Assembly: GCA_025800125.1 (NCBI GenBank)
Contig: JAOXSF010000124.1
Span: forward strand, 1-38,876
Source of the DNA: Marinobacterium sp.
Lineage (GTDB): Bacteria; Pseudomonadota; Gammaproteobacteria; Pseudomonadales; Balneatricaceae
Reading direction: 5' to 3'
Length of the DNA stretch: 38,876 bases
The position numbers and the translations under genes are program-made. Numbering within the stretch: the first letter of the stretch is position 1; every line of letters begins with the position of its first letter. This document shows, one piece after another, positions 1-7,570 of the stretch. A model generated the notes under the pieces. That model searched no databases, had not been told where the DNA came from, and saw only the letters and a program-made list of their open reading frames with translations.

Positions 1-151
1 ACAGCGTAAAGAAATCCGTCAGGGCATCGCCTGTGTACGTCACCAGAACATGGCCGGTTCTGACATGGGTGACGACCACAAAGAATACTTCTCCGGCGAC
101 GCTGCACTGAAAGCGGCGGGTGAAGACAACACGATGAACCAATTCGGCTGA
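1..151 (+). CDS. aceA: Isocitrate lyase, C-terminal end (5' truncated by the window)
   Basis: Only the last 49 residues are present, reading in frame from base 2 to a TGA at 149-151. The tail contains QGIACVRHQNMAGSDMGDD, then KEYFSGDAALKA, and finishes NTMNQFG. I recognise this as the C-terminus of the longer Pseudomonas-type isocitrate lyases of the glyoxylate shunt, which cleave isocitrate to glyoxylate and succinate. The catalytic core lies outside the window, so activity cannot be judged. A strong terminator follows 29 bases after the stop, so this is the last gene of its transcript. The assignment rests on recalled family sequence, not an alignment. Confidence 0.8.
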   Translation, partial: QRKEIRQGIACVRHQNMAGSDMGDDHKEYFSGDAALKAAGEDNTMNQFG

Positions 152-180
152 TAGTTCCCCTTTTAGCGGAATACGTTAGT

Positions 181-205
181 GGGCGCTCAACGAGCGCCCT
201 TTTTT
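181..205 (+). terminator. Rho-independent terminator of aceA
   Basis: A perfect 7-bp stem (GGGCGCT / AGCGCCC, 181-199) with a 5-base loop is followed directly by six T (200-205). It lies 29 bases past the aceA stop. Confidence 0.9.
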
Positions 206-262
206 ATGTTTACCAGATCATGACACGCCTGGATAAAAACAACCCTGCCACCAGGCTAATAC

Positions 263-295
263 AAAAAAAGGCCTGATCTACACTCAGATCAGGCC
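263..295 (-). terminator. Rho-independent terminator of the yaeQ transcript
   Basis: A perfect 10-bp stem (GGCCTGATCT, 270-279, with AGATCAGGCC, 286-295) has a 6-base loop. On the minus strand it is followed by seven T (263-269). It lies downstream of the leftward yaeQ gene and faces it correctly. With the aceA terminator it closes off the convergent junction. Confidence 0.85.
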
Positions 296-436
296 CGAAT
301 AATCACTCTACACTCCATGGCACTCGCGGCATTCAGATAATGCCCGTGTAAAAAGTATGGCACTTATACAGAGAAAAGGTTCCAGTTTTCTGATTTTCAG
401 TCATTCCTGATCAACTGAGCACATGCTCATAACTAC

Positions 437-979
437 TCAATCCCGTACCAGCAGCGTTTCAACCTGCAAGGTCAGCTCCTGCCCTTCTCCAGTCAGGTAT
501 AACTCACCATCCGTAATGGTGAGAGTCAACTCCATGGTGCGATTTACAAAAGCCCTCAGCTGCTTTACCTGGTTGTGATCAAAACGAAACACGTTCAGTT
601 TTGGCAGTTCTGCAAATGCCAGCTGATGCTTAGGCCACCAGACATCAGCTTCACTACCATAAGCATACAACGCAATCTGTTCAGCACGGCTGACGCCTTT
701 GCGGATACGCTCAGGGGACGCCTGGCCCAGTTCAATCCAGCGTTCGATACGACCATCCGGGCTGATCTGCCACAGATCAGGTTCATCCTGGGTTGAAAGC
801 CCCTTGGTAAACGCCAGATCAGGATGATAGTTCAAACCGAACACCAGCAGACGCACCATCATACGTTCCAGGGTTTCTGACGGATGCTGTGCCAGTGTCA
901 GCTTCAGCGTTTCAAAACAGTTGTTATCCATATCAACCAGATTGAAGTCGGCTTTATAGATCGTTGGCTTCAGTGCCAT
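437..979 (-). CDS. yaeQ: YaeQ family protein
   Basis: The 180-residue product has the YaeQ family length and its landmarks: an N-terminal MALKPTIYKADFNL strand, a HPSETLERMMVRLL helix near residues 32-45, DEPDLWQ, and IERWIELGQASPERIRKG near 78-95. YaeQ proteins adopt a PD-(D/E)XK nuclease-like fold. E. coli YaeQ was first noted as affecting RfaH-linked phenotypes, but its biochemical role is not settled. The ATG is preceded by a good GGAG at about 9 bases. The gene sits 68 bases downstream of the unknown gene 1048-1464 on the same strand, so they are probably co-transcribed and end at the terminator near 263-295. Confidence 0.92.
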   Translation of the reverse strand: MALKPTIYKADFNLVDMDNNCFETLKLTLAQHPSETLERMMVRLLVFGLNYHPDLAFTKGLSTQDEPDLWQISPDGRIERWIELGQASPERIRKGVSRAEQIALYAYGSEADVWWPKHQLAFAELPKLNVFRFDHNQVKQLRAFVNRTMELTLTITDGELYLTGEGQELTLQVETLLVRD

Positions 980-1047
980 AGTCAGTTACTCCAGCGAGTT
1001 CAGGCGGGTTTAACGCAAATTACAAAACAGCAGCGAGTATACCTGAC

Positions 1048-1464
1048 TCAACACCCGACCGGGGCAGCTCGGGTCTGTAGCGGGCAAAGATCACCCAGTT
1101 CAAGCTCGGTCAAATGCTGCCACAGAGTCGGGTCTATTGCCTGGCAGACGGGTAATTCCAGCCGATGCAGGCCATGACTACCATCAGCCCGACGGTACTC
1201 AACCTGTACCCACCAGGTACGTCGGGCAATACCCGTGCGATCTTTCCGTTTGCCTTCCACAAACCAGATATAGAGCGGGCTAAGGGTACGGCTATGGATC
1301 AGATGCAGCGGTTCAGGCAACAACAGCGCTGATGGCCGAGACGATGATGACTGGGCGTCAGAGACAGCAGAACTGGATACGACAGCTAAAGAGGGTTCAA
1401 CCGCGTCATTGTCCGCGCTGTATAGCGTAAATGAACGGTTTTCGAACTGATGTGCTTCAAACAT
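1048..1464 (-). CDS. Hypothetical protein, unknown function
   Basis: A 138-residue product I do not recognise. Its start is well supported: GGGAG lies 7 bases before the ATG. The first half is Ser/Ala-rich and low in complexity (a run of SSSSR near residue 40) and probably disordered. The second half looks folded, with LHLIHSRTLSPLYIWFVEGKR, then RRTWWVQVEYRRADGSHGLHRLELPV, which reads like a beta-rich domain. There is no signal peptide or membrane segment. It lies directly upstream of yaeQ on the same strand and is likely its operon partner. Function unknown. Confidence 0.6.
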   Translation of the reverse strand: MFEAHQFENRSFTLYSADNDAVEPSLAVVSSSAVSDAQSSSSRPSALLLPEPLHLIHSRTLSPLYIWFVEGKRKDRTGIARRTWWVQVEYRRADGSHGLHRLELPVCQAIDPTLWQHLTELELGDLCPLQTRAAPVGC

Positions 1465-1915
1465 GATGTGCTCCCGGTTTCGGATAATCAGAGATCAAGA
1501 TAATCAGAGATTAAAAACAGTGGGAGCTGACGTGGAGCGGAGCTTACCTGGGCGTGTCTTGAATGACTTGCTTGATTGTCGGTAGCGACCGCATCTCTGA
1601 AGCAGACCGTACTGAAACTGGCTTTTACAAATCAAGTGCCTGTCAGCTTTCTGCTTCAGCAACCACCTTGCCCAAGTCTGGCAGGTTGGCGAGGACGTCA
1701 GCCCTTCTCCTGATGCTTGAGCCGAGTATACACAGACATCAGTACAACACAACCCCTGACTTTTTGCGGGTTTCAAGAAGGAAAATCACACTGTAGTGGT
1801 ACAGGTGCTATGCCCATTGTCGGTGGTAGCTTAAAATCGCCGCCTGAATCAGCCTCAACCGCTATCAGCCCACAGTAAAGATTAACGATTACAGGCCAAC
1901 AACGGGGAAATGCAC
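1465..1915. other. Divergent intergenic region, no supported gene
   Basis: This is 451 bases between the leftward unknown gene and the rightward ndpA gene. Short open frames on both strands lack a credible ribosome site and look like no known protein. The region must hold the two divergent promoters, but I cannot point to convincing -35/-10 pairs. Confidence 0.5.
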
Positions 1916-2995
1916 ATGGATATGACACTCAGACATCTGGTTATCCGGGAACTGCTCAAAGAGGTCGACGAGACTGAGGTGCAGATTGGCGAACATGGTG
2001 GGCTGACCGACAGCCAGAGCGCTATGGCAGAAAATCTGTTTGAGGGCTTACTCAGTGCATTCAGTCGTCGCAGTTCACTTACACATGGTGCTTTTGACCT
2101 GGAAACTCCGGAGGCATACCCGTTTATCTCAGCATTTGAAGCCTATACCAGCAGCGATAGCGCGCCGCAGGATTTTCTTGAACTGACCGATAACGGCATG
2201 GCTGAGCTGGCGCGTACTCTGTCTGACCCGGCCGCCAGCGCAGCCGGGGGCGGTTATATTATTTTTGCCCAGTATGGCGATGAGCATTACGACTACCTGC
2301 TGATTGCACTGGTACGTAACCGCGAAGCATTGGCACTGAATGATCAGCTGCAACCAACCCGTGTTGAACAGATCAATCTGGACCAGTTACACCAGGCGGC
2401 ACGCATCAATATGACCAGTTTCCGCCAAGGTCGTGATAGCTATCTGAGCTTCATCGGCAGTCAGAAAAAAGATGATATTACACAATACTTCTCGCGCGCC
2501 TTTGGTTGTACCAGCGTCACCCCATCTCGTAAATCGACTGGCGAGCTGATCCGGGCCGCCCGTGATTTCTGTAATGAGCACCAGTTATATGAACAAAAAG
2601 ATCAGGTGGTGGAGGATGTTGTCAGTTACCTTGAGCGTCAGCGTGGTGAAAAACAAAGTGCAAGCCTGAACGAAATTGACCAGGTGTTTGATAACTATCT
2701 ACCCGCAGAAACGCTGGAAGAGAAAGGCACGGGTAGTTTCAGCAAGTTTGCCAACGGTGAACCATACGAAGTCAGCCAGGAGTTTCAGCCCCATACCAGC
2801 ACCATCAACCGGCTGGCCAAAATGAAAGCCAAAGCGGATAACTGGCAACTGGATTTCAGCCGTAAGGCACTGGGGGAGATGAACTCAAACAAAGAGATTG
2901 AGTTTGATGAAGAAAATCAGACCATCACCCTGCGTCGCCTGCCAACAAAAGTTGTAAAGCAGATTCGTGAACTACTGGAGCAGCAGGACGCGTGA
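1916..2995 (+). CDS. ndpA: Nucleoid-associated protein, NdpA/YejK family
   Basis: The product of about 359 residues matches the 37-kDa nucleoid-associated family (YejK in E. coli). It shows an N-terminal LRHLVIRELLKE segment, GGGYIIFAQYGDEHYDYLLIA near residues 110-130, and DSYLSFIGSQKKDDITQYFSRAFGC near 170-195. Members bind the nucleoid and are found across gammaproteobacteria; their exact job is unclear. Three in-frame ATGs lie at 1910, 1916 and 1922. I chose 1916 because GGGG at 1904-1907 is then 8 bases away, while 1910 leaves only 2. It is monocistronic by position and converges on the GST gene. Confidence 0.88.
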   Translation: MDMTLRHLVIRELLKEVDETEVQIGEHGGLTDSQSAMAENLFEGLLSAFSRRSSLTHGAFDLETPEAYPFISAFEAYTSSDSAPQDFLELTDNGMAELARTLSDPAASAAGGGYIIFAQYGDEHYDYLLIALVRNREALALNDQLQPTRVEQINLDQLHQAARINMTSFRQGRDSYLSFIGSQKKDDITQYFSRAFGCTSVTPSRKSTGELIRAARDFCNEHQLYEQKDQVVEDVVSYLERQRGEKQSASLNEIDQVFDNYLPAETLEEKGTGSFSKFANGEPYEVSQEFQPHTSTINRLAKMKAKADNWQLDFSRKALGEMNSNKEIEFDEENQTITLRRLPTKVVKQIRELLEQQDA

Positions 2996-3016
2996 CCTCT
3001 GCTCCGTTGCCCAGCC

Positions 3017-3046
3017 AGTATGGGGCACCCGAACAGGCCCCGTACT
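3017..3046. terminator. Hairpin between convergent ndpA and GST genes
   Basis: A 10-bp stem (AGTATGGGGC with GCCCCGTACT, one G-T pair) has a 10-base loop and lies 22 bases past the ndpA stop. No T-run follows on either strand, so it may act as a weak or bidirectional terminator or a 3'-end stabiliser. Confidence 0.45.
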
Positions 3047-3083
3047 GACCAGACTTAAGCCTGCCTTAGTCACCAAAAGCCGG

Positions 3084-3656
3084 TTAACGCGGGTCTGTTT
3101 CAGCAACTTGTGGCTGTTGCTGATGGTTGTCACGGAACGCTTTCAAGACAGGCCAGTCATCCAATGCAAGGCGCTGGCGGAAATCAGCCCAATCCAGCAC
3201 GGTGTATAAGCTGATTGCCGGGTAACTCCAGCCATTAAACGCCCCCGCTTCCACCTGCTCACTGAGTAATGGCAATACCCGTTCCAGGCGATCACGCTGC
3301 AAAGTACAGATCATCACGTCCTGCTGCGGGTCCAACCCGGAACGCTCAGCATAGAACAGCAAAATCAACGCATCCTGAAAGGCATCCACCAGCGTCAGCT
3401 GGTTTTCCTCAGTAACGCTCAGGGCTGGCCGTGCCAGTTTTTCAGACAGATAGCGGAAAATAACCCCGGAATCATACACTGGCTGTTCACCATCCAGCAG
3501 CATAGGGATTTTCATCGCTGGGTTATATTTTTCCAGCTCGGCTCGACCTTCAGGACTGTAAATATCAATTGCAGCAAATTCGTGATCTACACCATCAAGC
3601 CATAAGCGAAGACGGCGTACATAAGGGGAAGGCACTGAGCCAACCAGTTTCAACAT
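3084..3656 (-). CDS. Glutathione S-transferase family protein
   Basis: A 190-residue product with a thioredoxin-fold GST N-domain. It starts MLKLVGSVPSPYVRRLRLWL (the SPYVRR turn is where the active-site Ser/Cys lies), then YNPAMKIPMLLDGE (cis-Pro loop) and YDSGVIFRYL (the E/D-S glutathione gamma-glutamyl contact, here D-S). The C-terminal half is helical. It probably conjugates or reduces small substrates with glutathione in the cytosol; the substrate cannot be deduced. GGAG lies 8 bases before the ATG. It follows the exported protein 3721-4188 by 64 bases on the same strand and may share its transcript. Confidence 0.85.
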   Translation of the reverse strand: MLKLVGSVPSPYVRRLRLWLDGVDHEFAAIDIYSPEGRAELEKYNPAMKIPMLLDGEQPVYDSGVIFRYLSEKLARPALSVTEENQLTLVDAFQDALILLFYAERSGLDPQQDVMICTLQRDRLERVLPLLSEQVEAGAFNGWSYPAISLYTVLDWADFRQRLALDDWPVLKAFRDNHQQQPQVAETDPR

Positions 3657-3720
3657 AATCAGTACTCCAGATTGCCAGGCAACCGATCAAGTGTTGCCTG
3701 ATACCACTGTTGTACTCGAT

Positions 3721-4188
3721 TCAAAGAATATGCGCCACACTGCGATGATCTTTCAGGTCAGGACGGAATACTGCGGGCACAGCAGGAGACTTTGTTTCCG
3801 GCACAACCGGCAAGGTAACCAGAGGCAGGCTCAGCCGTAACACACTATGGCCATGTTCGTCCTGCTCCAACCGACAATTACAGTCAGGTAACACAGCTGC
3901 GAGCTGCGGTATACCAGCAGCATCGCTGGTATCGGCAAAGTAATGGGGAGGCGTTTCCTCGGTACAACGCCCGGACAGTACTTCACGAATAGGACGACGA
4001 CTCTCACGGGTACATGTATCGGCCAGTTGTGGTAGAACCTGTATAACGGAAGGTGACGGTGCCACAGTGTGCGCCAGATCAGCAGAGATGACAGCTGTCT
4101 GTTCAGACATCGAGCTGGCATTTACTGGCAATGCAATCAGAGCAGCAGACAAAGCAGTCAACGAAAGTGTACGCAGCAGTGCAGTCAT
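3721..4188 (-). CDS. Small exported protein, unknown function
   Basis: I start this at 4188, where GGAGG lies 7 bases upstream and the product opens with a classic signal peptide (MTALLRTLSLTALSAALIALP, cleavage likely after VNA near residue 24). A longer reading to 4275 is possible but would bury that signal. The mature part of about 130 residues has four Cys (DTC, GRC, and DCNC), which could form two disulfides in the periplasm. I do not recognise the family. A candidate sigma54 promoter with a block of regulator sites lies 250-410 bases upstream, so this may be the main target of the neighbouring response regulator. Confidence 0.7.
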   Translation of the reverse strand: MTALLRTLSLTALSAALIALPVNASSMSEQTAVISADLAHTVAPSPSVIQVLPQLADTCTRESRRPIREVLSGRCTEETPPHYFADTSDAAGIPQLAAVLPDCNCRLEQDEHGHSVLRLSLPLVTLPVVPETKSPAVPAVFRPDLKDHRSVAHIL

Positions 4189-4247
4189 CGGAATCCCTCC
4201 TTCCCTTTCCAGTTCCTGTCGCGAAAAGGCGGGTGACCCACACTCAG

Positions 4248-4255
4248 CTGTAACA
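4248..4255. promoter_or_regulatory. Isolated CTGTAACA site in the leader of the exported-protein gene
   Basis: This eight-base site is identical to the inverted-orientation members of the 4515-4599 block. It lies about 60 bases upstream of the start codon at 4188 and downstream of the candidate sigma54 promoter. One 8-mer alone could be chance. Confidence 0.3.
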
Positions 4256-4385
4256 ACTGACTGAGGACCACCCATAACTCTGCTGTCACTATGGGTCTGA
4301 TTGTGACAAACCGCCAGATAGCAATCTCACACAACCATTTCATAAGCAGAAAGGCGACGCTCACACGAACTGGTAACACCGGCAT

Positions 4386-4403
4386 GCCTGGTATCTACCA
4401 GGC
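4386..4403. promoter_or_regulatory. Hairpin in the long leader of the exported-protein gene
   Basis: The palindrome GCCTGGT-ATCT-ACCAGGC would fold at the 5' end of a transcript started from the sigma54-like promoter at 4439-4455. It could protect the RNA or be an operator; no further evidence. Confidence 0.35.
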
Positions 4404-4438
4404 AATGCTTCAAGTCATGATGATCGTACCAAGGGAAA

Positions 4439-4455
4439 AGCGAGATTTATGCCAA
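4439..4455 (-). promoter_or_regulatory. Candidate sigma54 (RpoN) promoter
   Basis: On the minus strand the sequence reads TTGGCATAAATCTCGCT. GG and GC are separated by exactly 10 bases, as in the -24/-12 consensus TTGGCAC-N5-TTGCW. It points at the exported-protein gene (start 4188), giving a leader of about 240 bases. The site block 4515-4599 lies roughly 60-160 bases upstream, where enhancer sites of NtrC-type activators normally sit. Confidence 0.55.
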
Positions 4456-4514
4456 CTAAATAAAGCTGTTTTTTTTCAATAAGTTAATATGAAAATTGGC
4501 AAAAACAGAAAGGA

Positions 4515-4599
4515 CGTTACAGCCGATGTTACAGTGTGGGCTGTAACAGTTGATACACCGCTGTTACAGCTGTTACACCTGCCCGTAAAAACTGTAACA
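4515..4599. promoter_or_regulatory. Cluster of six TGTTACAG / CTGTAACA sites
   Basis: Within 85 bases there are four direct copies (starts 4515, 4527, 4562, 4571; the first and last each differ at one end base) and two inverted copies (4541, 4592). Copies 4527-4534 and 4541-4548 form a perfect 8-6-8 inverted repeat. The block begins 33 bases past the stop of the sigma54-type regulator gene and lies upstream of the candidate sigma54 promoter. Its most natural reading is a set of dimer sites for that Fis-type regulator. The direct pair at 4562-4578 also resembles an OmpR-family (RstA-like) site, so the binding protein is not certain. Confidence 0.65.
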
Positions 4600-4631
4600 A
4601 CGATGAAAAATAAATACCTTTAGGTACAGCC

Positions 4632-5957
4632 TCAGATCAACCCTAAAGCACTCATACGCCGCCAGAGTGTCATGCGGCTAACACCTAATCTGGCAGCTGT
4701 CGCAGTGCGGTTATTGTTATGCTGATCCAGTAAGGCACGTAACCCCTCAACATCCAGCATATCCAGAGAAAGTACATCAGCCGTGGCTTTCAAATGACAC
4801 GATGTCGTTTCATCAACCCGCTGCATCAGATGTTGAGGCAGATCACAGGGCTGCACCTCTGACGAGGCGGCCATGGCAACCGTATACTGAACAAAGTTGT
4901 AAAGCTGGCGAACATTACCTGGAAATGAGTATTGTCGCAGTTGCTGCGCGGCAGCGGCTGCCAGACTCCATCTTTTACCCGGTGACAACTGATTCAGATA
5001 ATACTCAAACAGCAGTACCGCATCATCACCGCGAGCGCGCAATGGCGGCAGGTCTAGCGGCAAGACTTCTAATCGGTATTGCAAATCAGCCCGAAACAAG
5101 CCCTGTTCAACCGCTTCAGACAGGCGAGTGGATGAAGCAGAGATCAGTTGCACATCAAAACGGTGTAGCTGGTTGCTACCGACAGGACGGTACTCCCGTT
5201 CCTGCAAAACACGTAACAGACGTGCCTGCAACTCCAGAGGTAACGTAGTAACTTCATCCAGAAACAGCGTCCCTCCATCTGCTTCTGCAAGCAAACCAGC
5301 CCGGTCGGCGACCGCATGGGTAAAAGCCCCTTTACGGTGACCAAACAGCTCTGACTCCATCAGCTGTTCACTGAAGTTAGCACAGTTGACCGCAACAAAA
5401 GGCGCCCGACTACGGCTGCTTTCCTGATGAATTGCACGCGCTGCTAACTCTTTGCCAGTGCCCGTTTCACCATAAATAAATACCGGCGCATTGGCGGCTG
5501 CCAGGCGGCGAATCTGCTCAAAACAACGGTGCATCCCCGCGTCAGCACTCAGCATTCGATGAAACAGCTGACAACCACTGGCCAGTGGTTGAACATCCAG
5601 CCCTAATAGCTGACGCAATGTCTGTAGCAGTTCAGCATCCTGCCAGGGCTTGGCGATAAATTGCTCGATAATGCCATCATTGAAAGCACGGGTAACCGCG
5701 TCAAAGTCACTATGACCACTGAGCAGAATACAGCGAGCTGATGGCTGTAGTGGGCGCACCTCCCGCAGGAAATCTGTCCCTTCCATCTGTGGCATACGCT
5801 GATCAGAGATGATCAGTTCAAACTGCTGTTGCTGACACAGACTCAATGCCTGCTGAACATCAGCAACCGCTGTCACTTCAACATCCAGCTGACGCAGGCG
5901 GCGACGCAACGCATTCAAAACACACTGCTCATCATCCACCAGTAACAGTTTTTTCAT
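4632..5957 (-). CDS. Sigma54-type (NtrC family) response regulator, H-NOX locus
   Basis: The 441-residue product has three domains. The receiver (1-115) has acidic pocket D8-D9, phospho-acceptor D52 and switch Lys in IAKPW. The AAA+ domain (about 135-365) has Walker A GETGTGKE, Walker B GGTLFLDE and the arginine-finger region FRADLQYRLEVL. A C-terminal Fis-type helix-turn-helix follows (RTATAARLGVSRMTLWRRM). The sigma54-contact loop reads GAFTHA instead of GAFTGA. It lies 12 bases downstream of the HD-GYP regulator gene, so the two are one operon, transcribed away from H-NOX and its kinase. By position and partners it is comparable to HnoC of the Shewanella H-NOX network, although I cannot confirm the same architecture. 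It probably receives phosphate from the kinase at 8272-9255. Confidence 0.88.
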   Translation of the reverse strand: MKKLLLVDDEQCVLNALRRRLRQLDVEVTAVADVQQALSLCQQQQFELIISDQRMPQMEGTDFLREVRPLQPSARCILLSGHSDFDAVTRAFNDGIIEQFIAKPWQDAELLQTLRQLLGLDVQPLASGCQLFHRMLSADAGMHRCFEQIRRLAAANAPVFIYGETGTGKELAARAIHQESSRSRAPFVAVNCANFSEQLMESELFGHRKGAFTHAVADRAGLLAEADGGTLFLDEVTTLPLELQARLLRVLQEREYRPVGSNQLHRFDVQLISASSTRLSEAVEQGLFRADLQYRLEVLPLDLPPLRARGDDAVLLFEYYLNQLSPGKRWSLAAAAAQQLRQYSFPGNVRQLYNFVQYTVAMAASSEVQPCDLPQHLMQRVDETTSCHLKATADVLSLDMLDVEGLRALLDQHNNNRTATAARLGVSRMTLWRRMSALGLI

Positions 5958-5969
5958 GGTCTCTCCGGC

Positions 5970-7271
5970 TCAGCGACGCTGAACATAAAGCTCAAACGTT
6001 TCACCCAGATTAGCCTCAAGCTCTCGCACACGTATCATGGCAGTATCATCCAGACGGAACCCTCGCGTCAGCAACAGGATACCCTGCTCACTTACCAGGT
6101 CACGGGTTAATACCATACCCATCGTCATTTCAGCCGTTGTGATGCGGCCATCATGCTGCATATCGCCTTCACGAGCCATCTGTGGCAGTAACGCTTCCAG
6201 CGCCGCCACAGCATCAGCACGATAACGCACCCCGGCATGCTCTTTCAGATAAGCCAGCGCTTCTTCCGAACCTAGAGGGCGTTTCAGTAACAGCCCTGCA
6301 ACAAGTTCACGATAATCGTTCGCAACACAGAGAATCTGTGCTCTGGGATCGATATCAACGCCCTGGCGTTGCTCTGGATAACCACTGCCATCCAGATATT
6401 CTTTATGCTGACGAATCAGGGTTGCCGCCAGATCAAGCGGACGAATTGTCAGAATCGAGGCATGAGCCAGCAGCGGGTGCTTATGAAACAGGCGCTGATC
6501 GTCAGGCTCCAGCAGCGCATAAGGGGTATGGATCAGGCTGTCGTCGAAACTGGCTTTACCGACATTACGCAGCATCCAGGCATAGTTAAGCTGCTTAAGT
6601 TCGGCAGGTTCCAGTGCCAGCTGCTGGCCCAATCGCAAAATGAGCCGTCCCAGCTGCTGAGCCTCTTCATGGCTCTCATGCATGCGCCGTTGTACCAGCG
6701 TTGCAAATACCCTGATAGTTGCCCGGTAACCATCGGTGAGGTTGTCGTAGGCACCTTTAAGCTTTTTCTGCGCAGCAACCAGCTGCGCTGTACGCGCCTG
6801 CACCTGCTCTTCCAGCCCCTGATTCAACGTTTTCAGTTGTGCATTCTGCTGTTCCGTCAGCGCCTGTAAACGACGGTTTTCGTGTTCCAGTTGTACCGCG
6901 CGCAGGCTACGCTGAACAACATCTATCACCTCGTCATCATCCCAGGGCTTATTCAGATAACGGCTGATACGGCCATCATTTACCGCCTTGATGGTGGACT
7001 CAAGATCAGCGTAGCCTGTCAGCAGAATTCTGTCGGTCTGAGGCCATTTCAGCGCCACCTGGCTAAGAAACTCCGCGCCTGTCATCTGTGGCATACGCAT
7101 ATCAGAAATTACCAGGTTGACGCTTTCCTGCTCCATTAATGCCAACCCTTCATGGCCGCTTTCAGCAGTCAGCACTTTGTACCCTGACGGCTTTAGCATA
7201 CGCTTTAGCGCCCGCAGTACGGCAGCTTCATCATCCACCAGAAGAATACAACCTTTATCAGCAGCTTCCAT
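5970..7271 (-). CDS. Response regulator with degenerate HD-GYP domain (HnoD-like)
   Basis: The product has a receiver domain (VDDE acidic pocket, D57 phospho-acceptor in VISDMRMPQMTG, K in LNKPWDDD), a coiled coil of about 50 residues (RRLQALTEQQNAQLKTLNQG onward) and an HD-GYP-like domain. Catalytic HD-GYP proteins carry LHDIGK and HHE...DGSGYP and are c-di-GMP phosphodiesterases. Here the HD pair is replaced (LRNVGK) and HHE is QHKE, while DGSGYP is kept, so metal binding and catalysis are probably lost. This matches HnoD of the Shewanella H-NOX network, a non-catalytic regulator. I start at the ATG at 7271, where AAGG is 8 bases upstream; GTG (7280) and ATG (7277) lie too close to that ribosome site. 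Confidence 0.85.
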   Translation of the reverse strand: MEAADKGCILLVDDEAAVLRALKRMLKPSGYKVLTAESGHEGLALMEQESVNLVISDMRMPQMTGAEFLSQVALKWPQTDRILLTGYADLESTIKAVNDGRISRYLNKPWDDDEVIDVVQRSLRAVQLEHENRRLQALTEQQNAQLKTLNQGLEEQVQARTAQLVAAQKKLKGAYDNLTDGYRATIRVFATLVQRRMHESHEEAQQLGRLILRLGQQLALEPAELKQLNYAWMLRNVGKASFDDSLIHTPYALLEPDDQRLFHKHPLLAHASILTIRPLDLAATLIRQHKEYLDGSGYPEQRQGVDIDPRAQILCVANDYRELVAGLLLKRPLGSEEALAYLKEHAGVRYRADAVAALEALLPQMAREGDMQHDGRITTAEMTMGMVLTRDLVSEQGILLLTRGFRLDDTAMIRVRELEANLGETFELYVQRR

Positions 7272-7371
7272 AAGCATCACCTTTTATCAACACTGTCCCT
7301 TGCTCTACCTGATAATCCTGGATTAACGACCTGAGGAAAACCCACCCAGTAACAGTGATCCGCAGCAGAGG

Positions 7372-7452
7372 CTCGTCAATACAGGAACTCGTAAATACAG
7401 AGGCTTGTAAACAAAGAGCCTCGTAAATAAAGAATCTTTGTAAATAAAGAAT
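7372..7452. repeat. Five tandem 16-bp repeats
   Basis: The unit is CTCGTAAATACAGAGG with variations, at 7372-7387, 7388-7403, 7404-7419, 7420-7435 and 7436-7452 (the last one base longer). On the minus strand each carries a TTTAC core. They lie about 100-180 bases upstream of the HD-GYP regulator start and could hold protein sites or be a neutral micro-satellite. Confidence 0.85.
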
Positions 7453-7519
7453 ATCCGGCCCGGCAGGCTATTAAACCATAACCTTGTCACCCCCCCATCC
7501 ACCAGCACTACCATGCAGG

Positions 7520-7570
7520 GATCATGATGCCAGGCTGATCATAGTGCCAGGCTGATCATAGTGCCAGACA
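7520..7570. repeat. Three tandem 17-bp repeats
   Basis: The units GATCATGATGCCAGGCT, GATCATAGTGCCAGGCT and GATCATAGTGCCAGACA follow each other without gaps at 7520-7536, 7537-7553 and 7554-7570. They lie about 160 bases upstream of the H-NOX start. Confidence 0.9.

Noticed and set aside
1504-1796. Overlapping frames on both strands between the unknown gene and ndpA
   Set aside because: Short, mutually antisense, no ribosome site, no recognisable motif.
4321-4350. A second sigma54-like element on the minus strand (TGGTTGTGTGAGATTGC)
   Set aside because: GG and GC are 12 bases apart instead of 10, so it does not fit sigma54 spacing.
4185-4385. 66-codon leftward frame in the leader of the exported protein
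   Set aside because: It has no ribosome site, its ATG lies inside the leader hairpin, and its sequence looks random; a leader peptide is possible but unsupported.
7372-7452. CRISPR array
   Set aside because: Units are only 16 bp with no spacers and no cas genes; the same holds for the other repeat blocks.
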